Numbered from the stretch's first letter, positions 1-9,304 are shown. The stretch is DNA of 64,000 bases from Trinickia dinghuensis (GCF_003367175.1 NZ_QRGA01000001.1:657994-721993); one strand, 5' to 3'. The notes: a model not told the origin generated them from the letters alone. Program-made: numbers and translations.

Positions 1-852
1 TACCGGGCCAAATCGAACGGACGCAATGCGCTGCAGCACTTCATGCCGGAACTGGGCCGGCGTGCCGACGAGCGGCTGGCGCTGTCGCGCCGCATGCGCG
101 CGGCACTCGCCAACGGCGAATTCCGTCTCGAGTATCAACCGCAGGTCGATTTACAGACGAATCGCGTGACCGGCGTCGAAGCGCTGCTGCGATGGACCGA
201 TCAGGAACTCGGACCCGTCAGTCCCGGGACGTTCATCCCGATCGCGGAAGAAAACGGCCTCATCGTTCCAATCGGCGAATGGGTCATGCAGCAAGCCTGC
301 TTCCAGGCGCAGGTCTGGCAAGAGACGTTGCCGGGGCTGCGGATGTCGGTCAATCTTTCGCCGCGGCAGTTTGCGAGAGGCGACATTCTGCGCGTCGTGC
401 AGCGGGCACTCACGCGCGCGCGCCTATCGCCGCGCCTGCTCGAGATCGAGATCACGGAAGGCGCGCTGATGACGGTCGGCGCGCTCGACGTGCTGCGTGC
501 CTTGCGCGCGATGGACATCGATCTGGCGATCGACGATTTCGGCACCGGCTATTCGAGCTTGTCCTACATCCGCAATTTCCAAGCGGAGCGGTTGAAACTC
601 GACATGTCGTTCGTATCGGGCATCGGCCGCCATCGCGAAGACGAAGTCATCACGCGCGCGATTCTCTCGCTCGGCCGTGCGCTCGGCTTCGAGGTCGTGG
701 CCGAGGGCGTCGAAACCGAAACGCAACTCGCCTTCCTGCGCCGGCATGGCTGCAGCGTCGTGCAGGGCTATCGCTTTGCACGCGCAATGCCCGCCGCCGA
801 TGCACACGCGTTCATCCGCCAATTCAACGAAGGCATGATGGCGTATAGCTGA
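1..852 (+). CDS. EAL-domain cyclic-di-GMP phosphodiesterase, 5' truncated by window edge
   Basis: The frame is open from base 1. The first residues (YRAKSNGRN) match the end of a GGDEF domain, so the full protein is probably GGDEF-EAL and the window holds only its last 283 codons. The EAL domain looks catalytically complete: EALLRW, NLSP, EITE, DDFGTGYSSLSYI, KLD, EGVET and QGY are all present. The expected activity is hydrolysis of cyclic di-GMP to pGpG. Any sensory or GGDEF part lies upstream and cannot be judged. It runs in the same direction as hpnA, with about 100 bases between, so it is probably a separate unit. Confidence 0.9.
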   Translation, partial: YRAKSNGRNALQHFMPELGRRADERLALSRRMRAALANGEFRLEYQPQVDLQTNRVTGVEALLRWTDQELGPVSPGTFIPIAEENGLIVPIGEWVMQQACFQAQVWQETLPGLRMSVNLSPRQFARGDILRVVQRALTRARLSPRLLEIEITEGALMTVGALDVLRALRAMDIDLAIDDFGTGYSSLSYIRNFQAERLKLDMSFVSGIGRHREDEVITRAILSLGRALGFEVVAEGVETETQLAFLRRHGCSVVQGYRFARAMPAADAHAFIRQFNEGMMAYS

Positions 853-954
853 GGCGGATCAGCGGCCCCGGCTCGGCGGCGATCCACGACGGCGCGCAAC
901 GACAACCAGTACAATCTCGCCGCATCACCGCAACGAACGCATCCGCGCCACACC

Positions 955-1971
955 ATGACCGAATCATCAGGCGATCTCGTGCTCGTCACGGGCGCATCGG
1001 GCTTCGTCGGCTCCGCCGTCGCCCGCGCGGCGCTCGCACGCGGCATGCGCGTGCGCGTGCTTGTGCGCGCAACGAGCCCGCGCAAGAACGTCGAATCGCT
1101 CGACGCCGAAATCGTCGTCGGCGATATGCGCGACGAGCAATCGATGCGCGCGGCCCTGCGCGGCGTGCGATACCTCATGCACGTGGCCGCCGACTACCGG
1201 CTCTGGGCACCCGATCCGTCCGAAATCGAGCGCGCCAATCTCGAAGGCACCGAAGCGACGATGCGGGCCGCGCTCGCGGAGGGCGTCGAGCGCATCGTCT
1301 ATACGAGCAGCGTCGCAACCTTGAAGGTCACGAGCGAAGGCCGCGTGGCCGACGAAACTTCGCCGCTCACGGCGCAGCAGGCCATCGGCGTCTACAAGCG
1401 CAGCAAGGTGCTGGCCGAGCGCGCCGTCGAGCGGATGATCGAACGCGATCGGCTGCCCGCCGTCATCGTCAACCCGTCGACGCCGATCGGCCCGCGCGAC
1501 GTGCGCCCGACACCGACGGGCCGCATCATCGTCGAAGCCGCGCTCGGCAAGATTCCGGCCTTCGTCGATACGGGCTTGAATCTCGTCCACGTCGACGATG
1601 TCGCCGAGGGCCATTTGCTCGCGCTCGAGCGCGGGCGAATCGGAGAGCGCTACATTCTCGGCGGCGAGAATCTGCCCTTGCAGCGCATGCTCGCCGACAT
1701 CGCCAAGGAAACGGGCCGCAAGCCGCCGACGATCAGCCTGCCGCGCTGGCCGCTTTACCCATTGGCGGTCGGCGCCGAATGCGTGGCCAAGCTCACGAAG
1801 CGCGAGCCCTTCGTGACTGTCGACGGGCTCAAGATGTCGAAGAACAAGATGTATTTCACGTCGGCCAAGGCCGAGCGCGAAATCGGCTATCGCGCACGGC
1901 CCTACCTCGACGGACTGCGCGACGCGCTGCAATGGTTCCAAGAAGCCGGATACTTGAAGGGCAAGCACTGA
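955..1971 (+). CDS. hpnA: Hopanoid-associated sugar epimerase HpnA
   Basis: This 338-residue protein belongs to the extended short-chain dehydrogenase/epimerase family. It has an N-terminal Rossmann motif (VTGASGFVGSAVARA, from about residue 11) and the catalytic YKRSK (YxxxK) near residue 145. Family members named HpnA are found with hopanoid genes and are thought to act on the sugar-derived side chain of bacteriohopanetetrol or its conjugates; the exact reaction is not settled. The hpnB, ispH and hpnH genes nearby support the assignment. A TACAAT hexamer at 910-915 could be its -10 box. Length is normal for the family. Confidence 0.9.
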   Translation: MTESSGDLVLVTGASGFVGSAVARAALARGMRVRVLVRATSPRKNVESLDAEIVVGDMRDEQSMRAALRGVRYLMHVAADYRLWAPDPSEIERANLEGTEATMRAALAEGVERIVYTSSVATLKVTSEGRVADETSPLTAQQAIGVYKRSKVLAERAVERMIERDRLPAVIVNPSTPIGPRDVRPTPTGRIIVEAALGKIPAFVDTGLNLVHVDDVAEGHLLALERGRIGERYILGGENLPLQRMLADIAKETGRKPPTISLPRWPLYPLAVGAECVAKLTKREPFVTVDGLKMSKNKMYFTSAKAEREIGYRARPYLDGLRDALQWFQEAGYLKGKH

Positions 1972-2076
1972 TGCGGTCGCGGCGCGTGCATTTTGTTACA
2001 ACTCGCCGGCGTCGCTCCCGGATGCAAGCGGCGAGCAGCCGGTAGAATCGCGTCTCTTTGCTTGAGATTGACCGGC

Positions 2077-2589
2077 ATGAACCTGGAAGAACAGATCGGC
2101 GCGATCGACGCGCAAGTCGATCGGCTCAGCGAACTCGTCCGGCTGACGCAAGCCGCGGCCGAGCAAGCTCAGGCCGAGCGCACCGAAGCGCAAGACGCCG
2201 CGCAGGCGGCCGTTGCAGCCGCCGCCGTAGCCCACGAAACGAACGACGAGAAAACGAACGACGAGAAGCCCACGCTGCGTGTGGCGCGTCCTTCGCACAA
2301 CGAACTGACACTGAGCATCGGCGAGCAAACCGTCACGCTGCACCCCGAGCAAATCGGTCAATTGATCGAGGAGCTGGCGAACGCGCGCGCCTCGATGACC
2401 CCGGAGCCGCCAATGGGCATCCCGGCCGGCTGGCGCTTCGCGTCGACGAAAAATCCGGTCGTGGCGATGCAAAAGCAAGCCAACGGCGATCGTCTGTTGA
2501 TTGCGCGGCATACGGGCCACGGCTGGGTGCCGTTCACGTTCTCGCCCGAAGCCGCCGTCCAGCTTTACATGATGCTCACGCAGCGATAG
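2077..2589 (+). CDS. Conserved-looking protein of unknown function beside hpnA
   Basis: This 170-residue protein has no family I recognise. Residues about 1-55 are rich in Glu, Ala and Gln and look like a coiled coil, with a short direct repeat (ETNDEK/KTNDEK) near residue 52. The rest looks like a small folded domain with the stretch GWRFASTKNP near residue 117 and an aromatic C-terminus. There is no signal peptide. The ATG at 2077 was preferred to one 84 bases upstream because the added residues are Arg-rich and unlike a folded N-terminus, and a TAGAAT box lies at 2043-2048. It sits between hpnA and hpnB, so a link to hopanoids is possible but unproven. Confidence 0.7.
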   Translation: MNLEEQIGAIDAQVDRLSELVRLTQAAAEQAQAERTEAQDAAQAAVAAAAVAHETNDEKTNDEKPTLRVARPSHNELTLSIGEQTVTLHPEQIGQLIEELANARASMTPEPPMGIPAGWRFASTKNPVVAMQKQANGDRLLIARHTGHGWVPFTFSPEAAVQLYMMLTQR

Positions 2590-2598
2590 CGGGCCGCT

Positions 2599-3780
2599 TC
2601 ACCCGCCTTGCGCGGGTGCCTGCACGCGCGCCTTCCATTGGCCGCCCTTGCCGCGCCAATATCGAATGGCCGAAGCCAACGTCGCGCCGACGTAAAACAG
2701 CGCCACGAGCGGCAGCGCCGGGGCCCACCACGGCGAACGGCCGTAATAGCGGAGCATCGGCGCATAGGCGCAGCACATGGCAGCCCATGCCAGCCACGCC
2801 GGCCAACCCAGCGCGCCGAGCACCAGCGCGACGACGGGCGGCGCGAGGTAAATCACCGTCATCCCGACCAGCGTGCCGAGCAGCAGCAGCGGCGAATAGC
2901 GCAATTGCGTGAAGGCCGTGCGCGCGATCATGTTCCAGATCTCGCCGGGGCCGTCGTAAGGGCGCAGCGAACGGCTGTTCGCCGCGACGTCGAGCCGAAT
3001 CGCATGGCCGCCCTGGCCGCGATGCTTGATCAGTGCCGCCAGCGTACAGTCGTCGATCAGCGCCGCGCGAATCGCCTCCATGCCGCCGGCCTCCTCGAGC
3101 GCCGCGCGCTTCACCAGCATGCAGCCGCCGGCCGCCGCCGCCGTCTTGTTGCGCGGGTTGTTGACCCGGCTGAACGGATAGAGCTTGGCGAAGAAGAAGA
3201 CGAACGCCGGAATCAACGCCTTCTCCCAGAGGGAATCGCAACGCAGCCGCACCATCAGCGAGACGAGGTCGCGCCGTTCGGTCGCCGCGCGCGCAACGAG
3301 CTGCTCCACGGCATCGGCCGGATGCGCGATGTCAGCATCGGTCAGCAGCAGGTAATCGGCCGGAAGCCCGCGCGAGCCGATGGCGGCGACGCCTTGCGAT
3401 TGCGCCCACACTTTGCCTGACCACCCGGACGGCAGCGGTTCGGCCTTGAGCACCGTCAAGCGCTCGGGCTTACCCAGTGCCAGCGCCGCTGCGCGCGCGC
3501 ACTCGGCGGTGCCGTCGGTGCTGTGATCGTCGACGACGATCACATGGAATTCGCCTTTGTACGCTTGTTCGAGCAGGGACGTGACGGCCGCGCCGATCAC
3601 GTCGGCCTCGTTACGGGCCGGCACGACGGCCACGACCGCGGGCCAGGCCTCGATCGCGGCGATTGCATCGCCGGCGATCGGCGGTGCGCAGCGCGTGCGC
3701 CAAAACCCGCCCCGCGCGAACAGCAAGACGCACCAGATGACGAGCGAGAGGACGGACAAGCCAAAGAGGGCGACGGTCAT
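2599..3780 (-). CDS. hpnB: Hopene-associated glycosyltransferase HpnB
   Basis: A 393-residue family 2 glycosyltransferase. An N-terminal membrane helix (about residues 1-24) is followed by the GT-A fold: VVPARNEADVIGAAV, VVDDHSTDGT (nucleotide-binding Asp) and LLTDADI (DxD-like metal site). Several hydrophobic segments close the protein at about residues 295-375. HpnB proteins are predicted to add or process a sugar on the hopanoid head group at the inner membrane. The gene ends 9 bases from the neighbouring unknown gene in a convergent arrangement and is divergent from ispH. Confidence 0.88.
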   Translation of the reverse strand: MTVALFGLSVLSLVIWCVLLFARGGFWRTRCAPPIAGDAIAAIEAWPAVVAVVPARNEADVIGAAVTSLLEQAYKGEFHVIVVDDHSTDGTAECARAAALALGKPERLTVLKAEPLPSGWSGKVWAQSQGVAAIGSRGLPADYLLLTDADIAHPADAVEQLVARAATERRDLVSLMVRLRCDSLWEKALIPAFVFFFAKLYPFSRVNNPRNKTAAAAGGCMLVKRAALEEAGGMEAIRAALIDDCTLAALIKHRGQGGHAIRLDVAANSRSLRPYDGPGEIWNMIARTAFTQLRYSPLLLLGTLVGMTVIYLAPPVVALVLGALGWPAWLAWAAMCCAYAPMLRYYGRSPWWAPALPLVALFYVGATLASAIRYWRGKGGQWKARVQAPAQGG

Positions 3781-4186
3781 GCGATGAAATGAAATTGAAA
3801 GAATAGGTGCGAAATACGATGACTACGGCGGCGACACGCAATGTTTGCGTAATGTCTGCGTAATATCATGGAAACAACAATGTAATAGCGGCGCAGCCCG
3901 GATGTAACCTAAACGTGGCCGAACCCGCCGAGTCCGCTAGTTTAGCGGCTTGCCGGGCATGTTGGCTGCCGGCTTGCTGAACATGGGCCGGGCCGGCACG
4001 CTGACATTCTTGCAACGCCCGACTGCCCGGCCGGAAGCGTTCGCGGCCTGATAGCGTTAGAATGCGCGTTTGGGTTGGTTTGCCGGCTTTCACGCCCGCG
4101 TTCTTAATAATAGTTGGAGTCTGGGCGATCACGCTGCTAAACGGCAGGCGGCTCGATACCCCGATTCGGTCGGAGTTCGCCATACC
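3781..4186. promoter_or_regulatory. Divergent intergenic region hpnB/ispH
   Basis: These 406 bases lie between two genes transcribed away from each other and must hold both promoters. A TTAGAAT box at 4057-4063 could be the -10 for ispH, which would leave a leader of more than 110 bases. I see no clear -35, hairpin or open frame with coding character. Confidence 0.4.
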
Positions 4187-5131
4187 ATGCGAGTCATCCT
4201 TGCTCAGCCCCGCGGCTTTTGTGCGGGTGTCGTCCGCGCGATCGAGATCGTCGATCGTGCGTTGCAACGGCACGGGGCGCCTGTGTACGTGCGCCATGAA
4301 ATCGTGCACAACCGGCACGTCGTCGAAAATCTGCGCAGCAAGGGCGCGCGTTTCGTCGAGGAACTCGATGAGGTTCCGCACGGCGCGGTTGCCATTTTCA
4401 GCGCCCACGGCGTGGCGCAAAGCGTGGAACGCGATGCGCAGGAGCGTGGGCTCGACGTCCTTGACGCCACGTGCCCGCTCGTCACGAAGGTACACGTGCA
4501 AGGCCGCCAATACGTCGCGGCCGGCCGCACCCTGATTTTGATCGGCCACGCCGGGCACCCCGAAGTCGAGGGCACGATCGGGCAAATTCCGGGCAAGGTG
4601 CTGCTCGTTCAAAGCGAGGCCGAGGTCGCCAAGCTCGATTTGCCTGACGATACGCCGCTCGCCTACGTCACGCAAACCACGCTGTCGGTCGACGATACGC
4701 GCGGCATCATCGAAGCGCTGATGCGGCGTTTCAGCAACATCGTCGGGCCGGACACGCGCGACATTTGCTACGCGACGCAAAACCGGCAAGCCGCTGTCCG
4801 CGAGTTGAGCGCGCAAGTCGATGTGCTGCTCGTCGTCGGCGCGACGAACAGCTCGAACTCGAATCGCCTGCGCGAAATCGGTGCCGAAACGGGCGTGCCG
4901 AGCTATCTCGTCGCGGACGGCTCCGAGCTCAAGCCCGAATGGTTCGCCCATGCGCAAGCGGTCGGTATCACGGCCGGTGCGTCGGCACCCGAGGAAATGG
5001 TAGAGCACGTCATTGACGCGCTGCGCGCGCTGGGCCACGTCGAAGTCTCGACGATGGACGGCCGCGAAGAAAAAGTCGAATTCAAGCTGCCGGCGAAGCT
5101 CCTCGAGCCCGTCGCGGCACGTCAAGTTTAA
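4187..5131 (+). CDS. ispH: 4-hydroxy-3-methylbut-2-enyl diphosphate reductase (IspH/LytB)
   Basis: This enzyme performs the last step of the MEP pathway, reducing HMBPP to IPP and DMAPP with a [4Fe-4S] cluster. The 314 residues carry the three cluster cysteines: Cys12 (GFCAGV), one in DATCPLV near residue 96, and one in ICYATQNRQ near residue 197. The ATG at 4187 starts the usual [16 protein letters not shown]-terminus. It ends 10 bases before hpnH, so the two are probably co-transcribed. That links supply of C5 precursors to hopanoid synthesis. Burkholderia genomes often carry a second ispH near lspA; this would be the hopanoid-linked copy. Confidence 0.95.
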   Translation: MRVILAQPRGFCAGVVRAIEIVDRALQRHGAPVYVRHEIVHNRHVVENLRSKGARFVEELDEVPHGAVAIFSAHGVAQSVERDAQERGLDVLDATCPLVTKVHVQGRQYVAAGRTLILIGHAGHPEVEGTIGQIPGKVLLVQSEAEVAKLDLPDDTPLAYVTQTTLSVDDTRGIIEALMRRFSNIVGPDTRDICYATQNRQAAVRELSAQVDVLLVVGATNSSNSNRLREIGAETGVPSYLVADGSELKPEWFAHAQAVGITAGASAPEEMVEHVIDALRALGHVEVSTMDGREEKVEFKLPAKLLEPVAARQV

Positions 5132-5141
5132 GGAGGTTGCC

Positions 5142-6293
5142 TTGTCGATCCCTCTGTTGCAAAAAGTTCGCGTTGGTGCCTATATCACGCGTCAACATTT
5201 CACCGGTAACAAGCGCTATCCGCTCGCGCTGATGCTCGAGCCGCTCTTCCGCTGCAACTTGGCTTGCAACGGCTGCGGCAAGATCGATTACCCGGATCCC
5301 ATCCTCAATCAGCGTCTGTCGGTCGAGGAATGTCTCGGCGCCGTCGACGAGTGCGGGGCGCCCGTCGTGTCGATCGCCGGCGGCGAACCGCTGCTGCACA
5401 AGGAAATGCCCACGATCGTCAAGGGCATCATCGCGCGCAAGAAGTTCGTCTATCTGTGCACGAACGCGCTGCTGATGGAAAAGAAGATGGACGACTACCA
5501 GCCGAGCCCGTACTTCGTCTGGTCCGTCCACCTCGACGGCGACCAAGCGATGCACGATCACTCGGTGTCGCAAGAAGGCGTCTACGAGAAGGCCGTTGCC
5601 GCGATTCGCGAAGCGAAGCGCCGCGGCTTCCGCGTCAACATCAACTGCACGCTGTTCAACGACGCCAAGCCCGAGCGCGTGGCGGCGTTCTTCGATACGC
5701 TCGGCCCGATGGGCGTCGACGGCATTACCGTCTCGCCCGGCTATGCCTACGAGCGCGCCCCCGATCAGCAGCACTTCCTCAATCGCGACAAGACGAAGCA
5801 GCTCTTCCGCGAAATCTTCAAGCGCGGCAACCGCGGCAAGAACTGGTCGTTCAGCCAATCGGCGATGTTCCTCGACTTCCTCGCCGGCAACCAGACTTAC
5901 CACTGCACGCCCTGGGGCAACCCGGCGCGCACGGTGTTCGGCTGGCAGCGTCCGTGCTACCTCGTTGGCGAAGGCTACGCGAAGAGCTTCAAGGAACTGA
6001 TGGAAGAGACCGACTGGGACGCGTATGGCACCGGCAACTACGAAAAGTGCGCCGACTGCATGGTCCATAGCGGCTTCGAAGCGACGGCCGTGATGGACAC
6101 CGTCGCCCATCCGCTGAAAGCACTGGGCGTAAGCTTGCGCGGCCCGAAGATCGAAGGCGCGTTCTCGAAGGATATTCCGCTCGACAAGCAGCGTCCGGCC
6201 GAATACGTCTTCTCGCGCCACGTCGAGATCAAGCTCGAGGAAATCAAGCACTCGGCCAACTCGAAGAACGCGCGCGCGGCTGCGGCGCACTGA
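5142..6293 (+). CDS. hpnH: Adenosylhopane synthase, radical SAM protein HpnH
   Basis: HpnH joins 5'-deoxyadenosine to diploptene to give adenosylhopane, the first step of side-chain synthesis. The radical-SAM cluster motif CNLACNGC (CX3CX2C) is near residue 40, followed by VSIAGGEPLLH. The C-terminal part has further cysteines (NYEKCADCMVHSG). The start is the TTG at 5142: a perfect AGGAGG lies at 5131-5136, five bases before it, and it gives the family N-terminus SIPLLQKVRVGAYI. The 383-residue length fits the family. Its Shine-Dalgarno sequence begins exactly at the end of the ispH stop codon, which suggests translational coupling. Confidence 0.95.
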   Translation: MSIPLLQKVRVGAYITRQHFTGNKRYPLALMLEPLFRCNLACNGCGKIDYPDPILNQRLSVEECLGAVDECGAPVVSIAGGEPLLHKEMPTIVKGIIARKKFVYLCTNALLMEKKMDDYQPSPYFVWSVHLDGDQAMHDHSVSQEGVYEKAVAAIREAKRRGFRVNINCTLFNDAKPERVAAFFDTLGPMGVDGITVSPGYAYERAPDQQHFLNRDKTKQLFREIFKRGNRGKNWSFSQSAMFLDFLAGNQTYHCTPWGNPARTVFGWQRPCYLVGEGYAKSFKELMEETDWDAYGTGNYEKCADCMVHSGFEATAVMDTVAHPLKALGVSLRGPKIEGAFSKDIPLDKQRPAEYVFSRHVEIKLEEIKHSANSKNARAAAAH

Positions 6294-6335
6294 AAACCGA
6301 AGCGTAACCGGACGAATCGTTCGGACACCTTCATG

Positions 6336-6376
6336 AAAGCGGCGCGGTCCCCACCAAGGGGCCGCGCCGCTTTGCT
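6336..6376 (+). terminator. Strong hairpin after hpnH
   Basis: A long GC-rich inverted repeat: arms AAAGCGGCGCGG...CCCC and GGGG...CCGCGCCGCTTT around a short ACCAA loop, followed by TTTGCTTT. It lies 43 bases after the hpnH stop and fits a factor-independent terminator for ispH-hpnH. Confidence 0.8.
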
Positions 6377-6509
6377 TTAGTCGCTCATTTGCCGGTCATC
6401 GAGTTCGCGGCATCCCCGCCGGCATGGGGGTTCAGACTAAGCGGATCCCGCCGGTCCATGGAGTATTCTTACGCCTGCCATACGGCGTTTTGCATCCCTT
6501 CGGTCGACC

Positions 6510-7943
6510 ATGAAAATCAAGACGAAGATCTTCTTGCTGGCGATCGTTCCATTTCTCCTGGCGATTGCAGGGATCGGCATCGGCGTACACCTGCAGGCAA
6601 CGGCACTCGCCGAAGCGCAGCGAGAGACGGTCAAAGCCGCCTATCTGTCGAGCAAGCAGACCGAACTGAAGCATTACGTCGATCTCGCGCTCACCGCTAT
6701 CGCGCCGCTATACGACGACGTTCACGGCAACGCTCAAGACAACGCGGCGCGCCAACAGCAAGCGCTCGCCGTCCTGCAACGCATGGATTTCGGCCCGGAC
6801 GGCTATTTCTTCGTCTACGACTTGCAGGGCAATTCGCTGATGCATCCGCGCGAGCCCGATCTCGTCGGGCACAATTGGTGGTTGCTTAGGGATCCTAACG
6901 GTGCGCTCACGATTCAGCAGTTGATCGCCACGGCAAGAAAGGGCGGCGGCTATGTACGCTACGTCTGGCATCGGCCGTCGACGAACCGTTTGGAGGAGAA
7001 GCTAGGCTACGTCGTGCCGCTGCCGCGCTGGGGCTGGATGATCGGCACCGGCATCTATCTGGACGGCGTCAAGGAGACGCTCGCGGGCATCGATGCTCGC
7101 GCGTCGGCCAACATCGGGCGCACGACGATGTGGATCGGCATCATCGCGCTCATGGGCTTCGGCGTCATCACCGCGTGCGCCCTCTTCCTGAACGTATCCG
7201 AGCACCGCAGCGCCGATGCGAAGCTCAAACGCCTCGCGCAGCAGGTCGTCGAGTCGCAGGAGCACGAGCGCGCGCGGCTGTCGCGGGAATTGCACGACGG
7301 CATCAGCCAGATGATGGTATCGGTGAAGCTGCTGCTCGAATCGGCGCTCGCCCGCCTCGAACGGGCGGGCGCCCCACACGTGCGCGTCCCGACCGCCGAA
7401 GCCGCCCTCGGTACCGCGCTGACGCGCTTGTCGCACGCGCTGCGCGAAGTGCGGCGCATTTCACACGCGCTGCGCCCCTCGATGCTCGACGATCTGGGCT
7501 TGGCCGCGGCGCTCGAGCAATTGACGCGGGAGCTCGGCGAGGAAACCGGCATCGAGATGCGGGTCGAGGCGGATCATGAATCGCGTACGGCGGCGCTGCC
7601 GGCAACGGTCAACACGGCCTTGTTCAGGATCGCTCAAGAAGCGCTGACGAACATCGTACGGCACGCGCGCGCGTCGCATGCGACGCTGACATTCGCCGTG
7701 CGCGACAAGGCCGCCACGCTCACGATCGTCGACGACGGCCAGGGCTTCGACGTCGAGCGCACCCAGGCCGATTCGCGCCGCGGCATCGGTTTGCGCAATA
7801 TGCGCGAGCGGCTCGATCCGCTCGCCGGTATGCTGACGATCGCTTCCCAGCCGGGGCAGACGGTCGTCACGGCCGCCGTCCCGCTGCCGCATCCCGTTTC
7901 GCCGCGCATCGCCGAACCGGCACACAACGATCGCCCTACATGA
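6510..7943 (+). CDS. Cache-domain sensor histidine kinase, NarL/DesK-type
   Basis: A 477-residue membrane sensor. A membrane helix lies at about residues 7-29, followed by a single-Cache ligand-binding domain (PDGYFFVYDLQGNSLMHP; WGWMIGTGIYLDGV) and a second helix at about 205-228. The cytoplasmic part has a HisKA_3 box with phospho-acceptor His in RLSRELHDGISQ and an ATPase domain with IVDDGQGFD. The output gene overlaps its end by four bases (ATGA), so kinase and regulator are translated together. The single-Cache type suggests a small organic ligand. Nothing in the sequence ties the pair directly to hopanoids, although it sits inside the hpn region. Confidence 0.9.
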   Translation: MKIKTKIFLLAIVPFLLAIAGIGIGVHLQATALAEAQRETVKAAYLSSKQTELKHYVDLALTAIAPLYDDVHGNAQDNAARQQQALAVLQRMDFGPDGYFFVYDLQGNSLMHPREPDLVGHNWWLLRDPNGALTIQQLIATARKGGGYVRYVWHRPSTNRLEEKLGYVVPLPRWGWMIGTGIYLDGVKETLAGIDARASANIGRTTMWIGIIALMGFGVITACALFLNVSEHRSADAKLKRLAQQVVESQEHERARLSRELHDGISQMMVSVKLLLESALARLERAGAPHVRVPTAEAALGTALTRLSHALREVRRISHALRPSMLDDLGLAAALEQLTRELGEETGIEMRVEADHESRTAALPATVNTALFRIAQEALTNIVRHARASHATLTFAVRDKAATLTIVDDGQGFDVERTQADSRRGIGLRNMRERLDPLAGMLTIASQPGQTVVTAAVPLPHPVSPRIAEPAHNDRPT

Positions 7944-8584
7944 CCGCACTCGACTCCCGCTCCACCTCCAACATCATCCTCGTCGACGACCACCCGCTCG
8001 TGCGCGACGGCCTGCGCCTGCGCCTCGAAGGCGTACCGGGCTTGACCGTGATCGGAGAAGCCGGCAACGCCGAGGAGGCGTTATCCCTGGCCGAGCGGCT
8101 TGCCCCCGATCTCGCGTTGATGGACGTGGGGATGAACGGAATGAACGGGATCGCGCTGGCGGGCATATTTCACGAACGCTTCCCGGCCGTGCGCGTCCTG
8201 ATGCTGTCGATGCACGACAACATCGAATACGTGACGCAGGCCGTGCGGGCGGGCGCGAGCGGATATGTGCTGAAGGATTCCCCGGCCACCGAAATCGTCC
8301 ATGCCATTTCGGCGGTGCTGGCTAACCGCACCTTTTTCAGCGCCGGGATTGCCGCGCGCATGATCCAGGCAAGCGCGCTGCAAACGCCGGTGGAACGCCT
8401 GACGCCGCGCGAGGGCGAGATTCTCGACGCATTGGCCGAGGGCCTGTCGAGCAAGCAGATCGCGGAGCGCTATGGGCTGTCGGTGCGAACGGTCGAAACG
8501 CACCGGCTCAACGTCAAACGCAAGCTTGAAATCGAAGGGCAGGCCGAGTTGATCAAGTTCGCCGTCGAACGGCGCCGGCGCTGA
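7940..8584 (+). CDS. LuxR/NarL-family response regulator
   Basis: 214 residues. The N-terminal receiver has the acidic pair in LVDDHPLVRDG, the phosphorylation Asp in LALMDVGMNG and the conserved Lys in LKDS. The C-terminal LuxR-type helix-turn-helix (LTPREGEILDALAEGLSSKQIAERYGLSVRTVETH) binds DNA. It is the partner of the Cache kinase just upstream, whose gene it overlaps. The regulated genes are unknown; hpnM-hpnN downstream and the symporter genes are untested candidates. Confidence 0.92.
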   Translation: MTALDSRSTSNIILVDDHPLVRDGLRLRLEGVPGLTVIGEAGNAEEALSLAERLAPDLALMDVGMNGMNGIALAGIFHERFPAVRVLMLSMHDNIEYVTQAVRAGASGYVLKDSPATEIVHAISAVLANRTFFSAGIAARMIQASALQTPVERLTPREGEILDALAEGLSSKQIAERYGLSVRTVETHRLNVKRKLEIEGQAELIKFAVERRRR

Positions 8585-8617
8585 CCGTCCGATCGGCGGC
8601 GGCCGCGGCCGTTACCC

Positions 8618-8645
8618 GGCCATTCCCTAGCGACCGGGAACGGCC
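8618..8645. terminator. Hairpin between the response regulator and hpnM
   Basis: GGCCATTCCC and GGGAACGGCC form a 10-base stem with one mismatch around an 8-base loop. It lies between two convergent genes and has no T-run, so any terminator role is tentative. Confidence 0.4.
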
Positions 8646-8666
8646 CGAGGTGACGCCGCAGTTGCG

Positions 8667-8710
8667 CTTCGCACTGACTTCGCACTGACTTCGCGCTTAC
8701 TTCGGGCTTA
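8667..8710. repeat. 11-base tandem repeat ending at the hpnM stop codon
   Basis: Four copies of an 11-base unit: CTTCGCACTGA twice exactly, then CTTCGCGCTTA and CTTCGGGCTTA. The last copy ends in the hpnM stop codon (TTA on this strand, 8708-8710). This looks like slippage or a small duplication at the 3' end of the gene. Confidence 0.75.
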
Positions 8711-9304
8711 CTCGGCCCGCGCGTTGTGCGCGGTGAGGAACTTGATGAGCCCGTCGACGCCGCCTTGACTCAACTGCGCCTTGAACTGATTCTGATAGAC
8801 CTGGATGAGCCAGGCGCCCGACATGTCGATGTCGTAAATCTTCCATTCATTGCCGGTCTTGCCGAGACGATAGCCGACTTGCTGGCTGTCGCCGGGCGTC
8901 GTGACCGTGGACATGACGAGCGCGTCGTTGGCCGTCGCTTCCTCGGGCTTGAACGAGAAATGTGCATCTTGCGTGCCCAGCTGCGCCAGCGAGGCCGCGT
9001 AGGTGCGCGTCATCAGGACTTTAAATTGCTTCGTCAGCTCTTGCTGCTGCGCGGGCGTCGCTTGCTTCCACGCGTCGCCGACGGCGATCCTGGCCGTGCG
9101 CTCGAAGTTCGTGGCGGGCAGAAAGTGCGCCTGCACGACTTGCGAGATCTTCGCCAAGTCGCCGCCGCGCGCGCCGGGATCCTGCTTCATCGCATCGACG
9201 GTGCCGACGACGGCTTGCTTCACGACATCGACAGGCGCCGTTTGCGCCCAAGCGGCGGCGCTCACGAACGCCGCGGTAAAAAATGCGAACAAATGACGTT
9301 TCAT
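8708..9304 (-). CDS. hpnM: MlaC/Ttg2D-family periplasmic lipid-binding protein HpnM
   Basis: A 198-residue secreted protein with a signal peptide (MKRHLFAFFTAAFVSAAAWA, cleaved before QTAP). The rest matches the MlaC/Tol-Ttg2D fold, with VVQAHFLPATNFERTARIAVGDAWK and a C-terminal YDIDMSGAWLIQVYQNQF. MlaC proteins carry lipids across the periplasm; the version found beside hpnN is named HpnM and is thought to help move hopanoids to the outer membrane. The ATG at 9304 was chosen because it places the signal peptide at the N-terminus. It is divergent from hpnN. Confidence 0.88.
   Translation of the reverse strand: MKRHLFAFFTAAFVSAAAWAQTAPVDVVKQAVVGTVDAMKQDPGARGGDLAKISQVVQAHFLPATNFERTARIAVGDAWKQATPAQQQELTKQFKVLMTRTYAASLAQLGTQDAHFSFKPEEATANDALVMSTVTTPGDSQQVGYRLGKTGNEWKIYDIDMSGAWLIQVYQNQFKAQLSQGGVDGLIKFLTAHNARAE

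Noticed and set aside
3866..5125. 419-codon minus-strand frame opposite ispH
   Set aside because: Shadow frame; ispH on the plus strand has all family motifs and a proper start.
6510..8584. Direct control of hopanoid genes by the Cache kinase/NarL-type pair
   Set aside because: Only position supports it; I see no shared operator upstream of the hpn genes.
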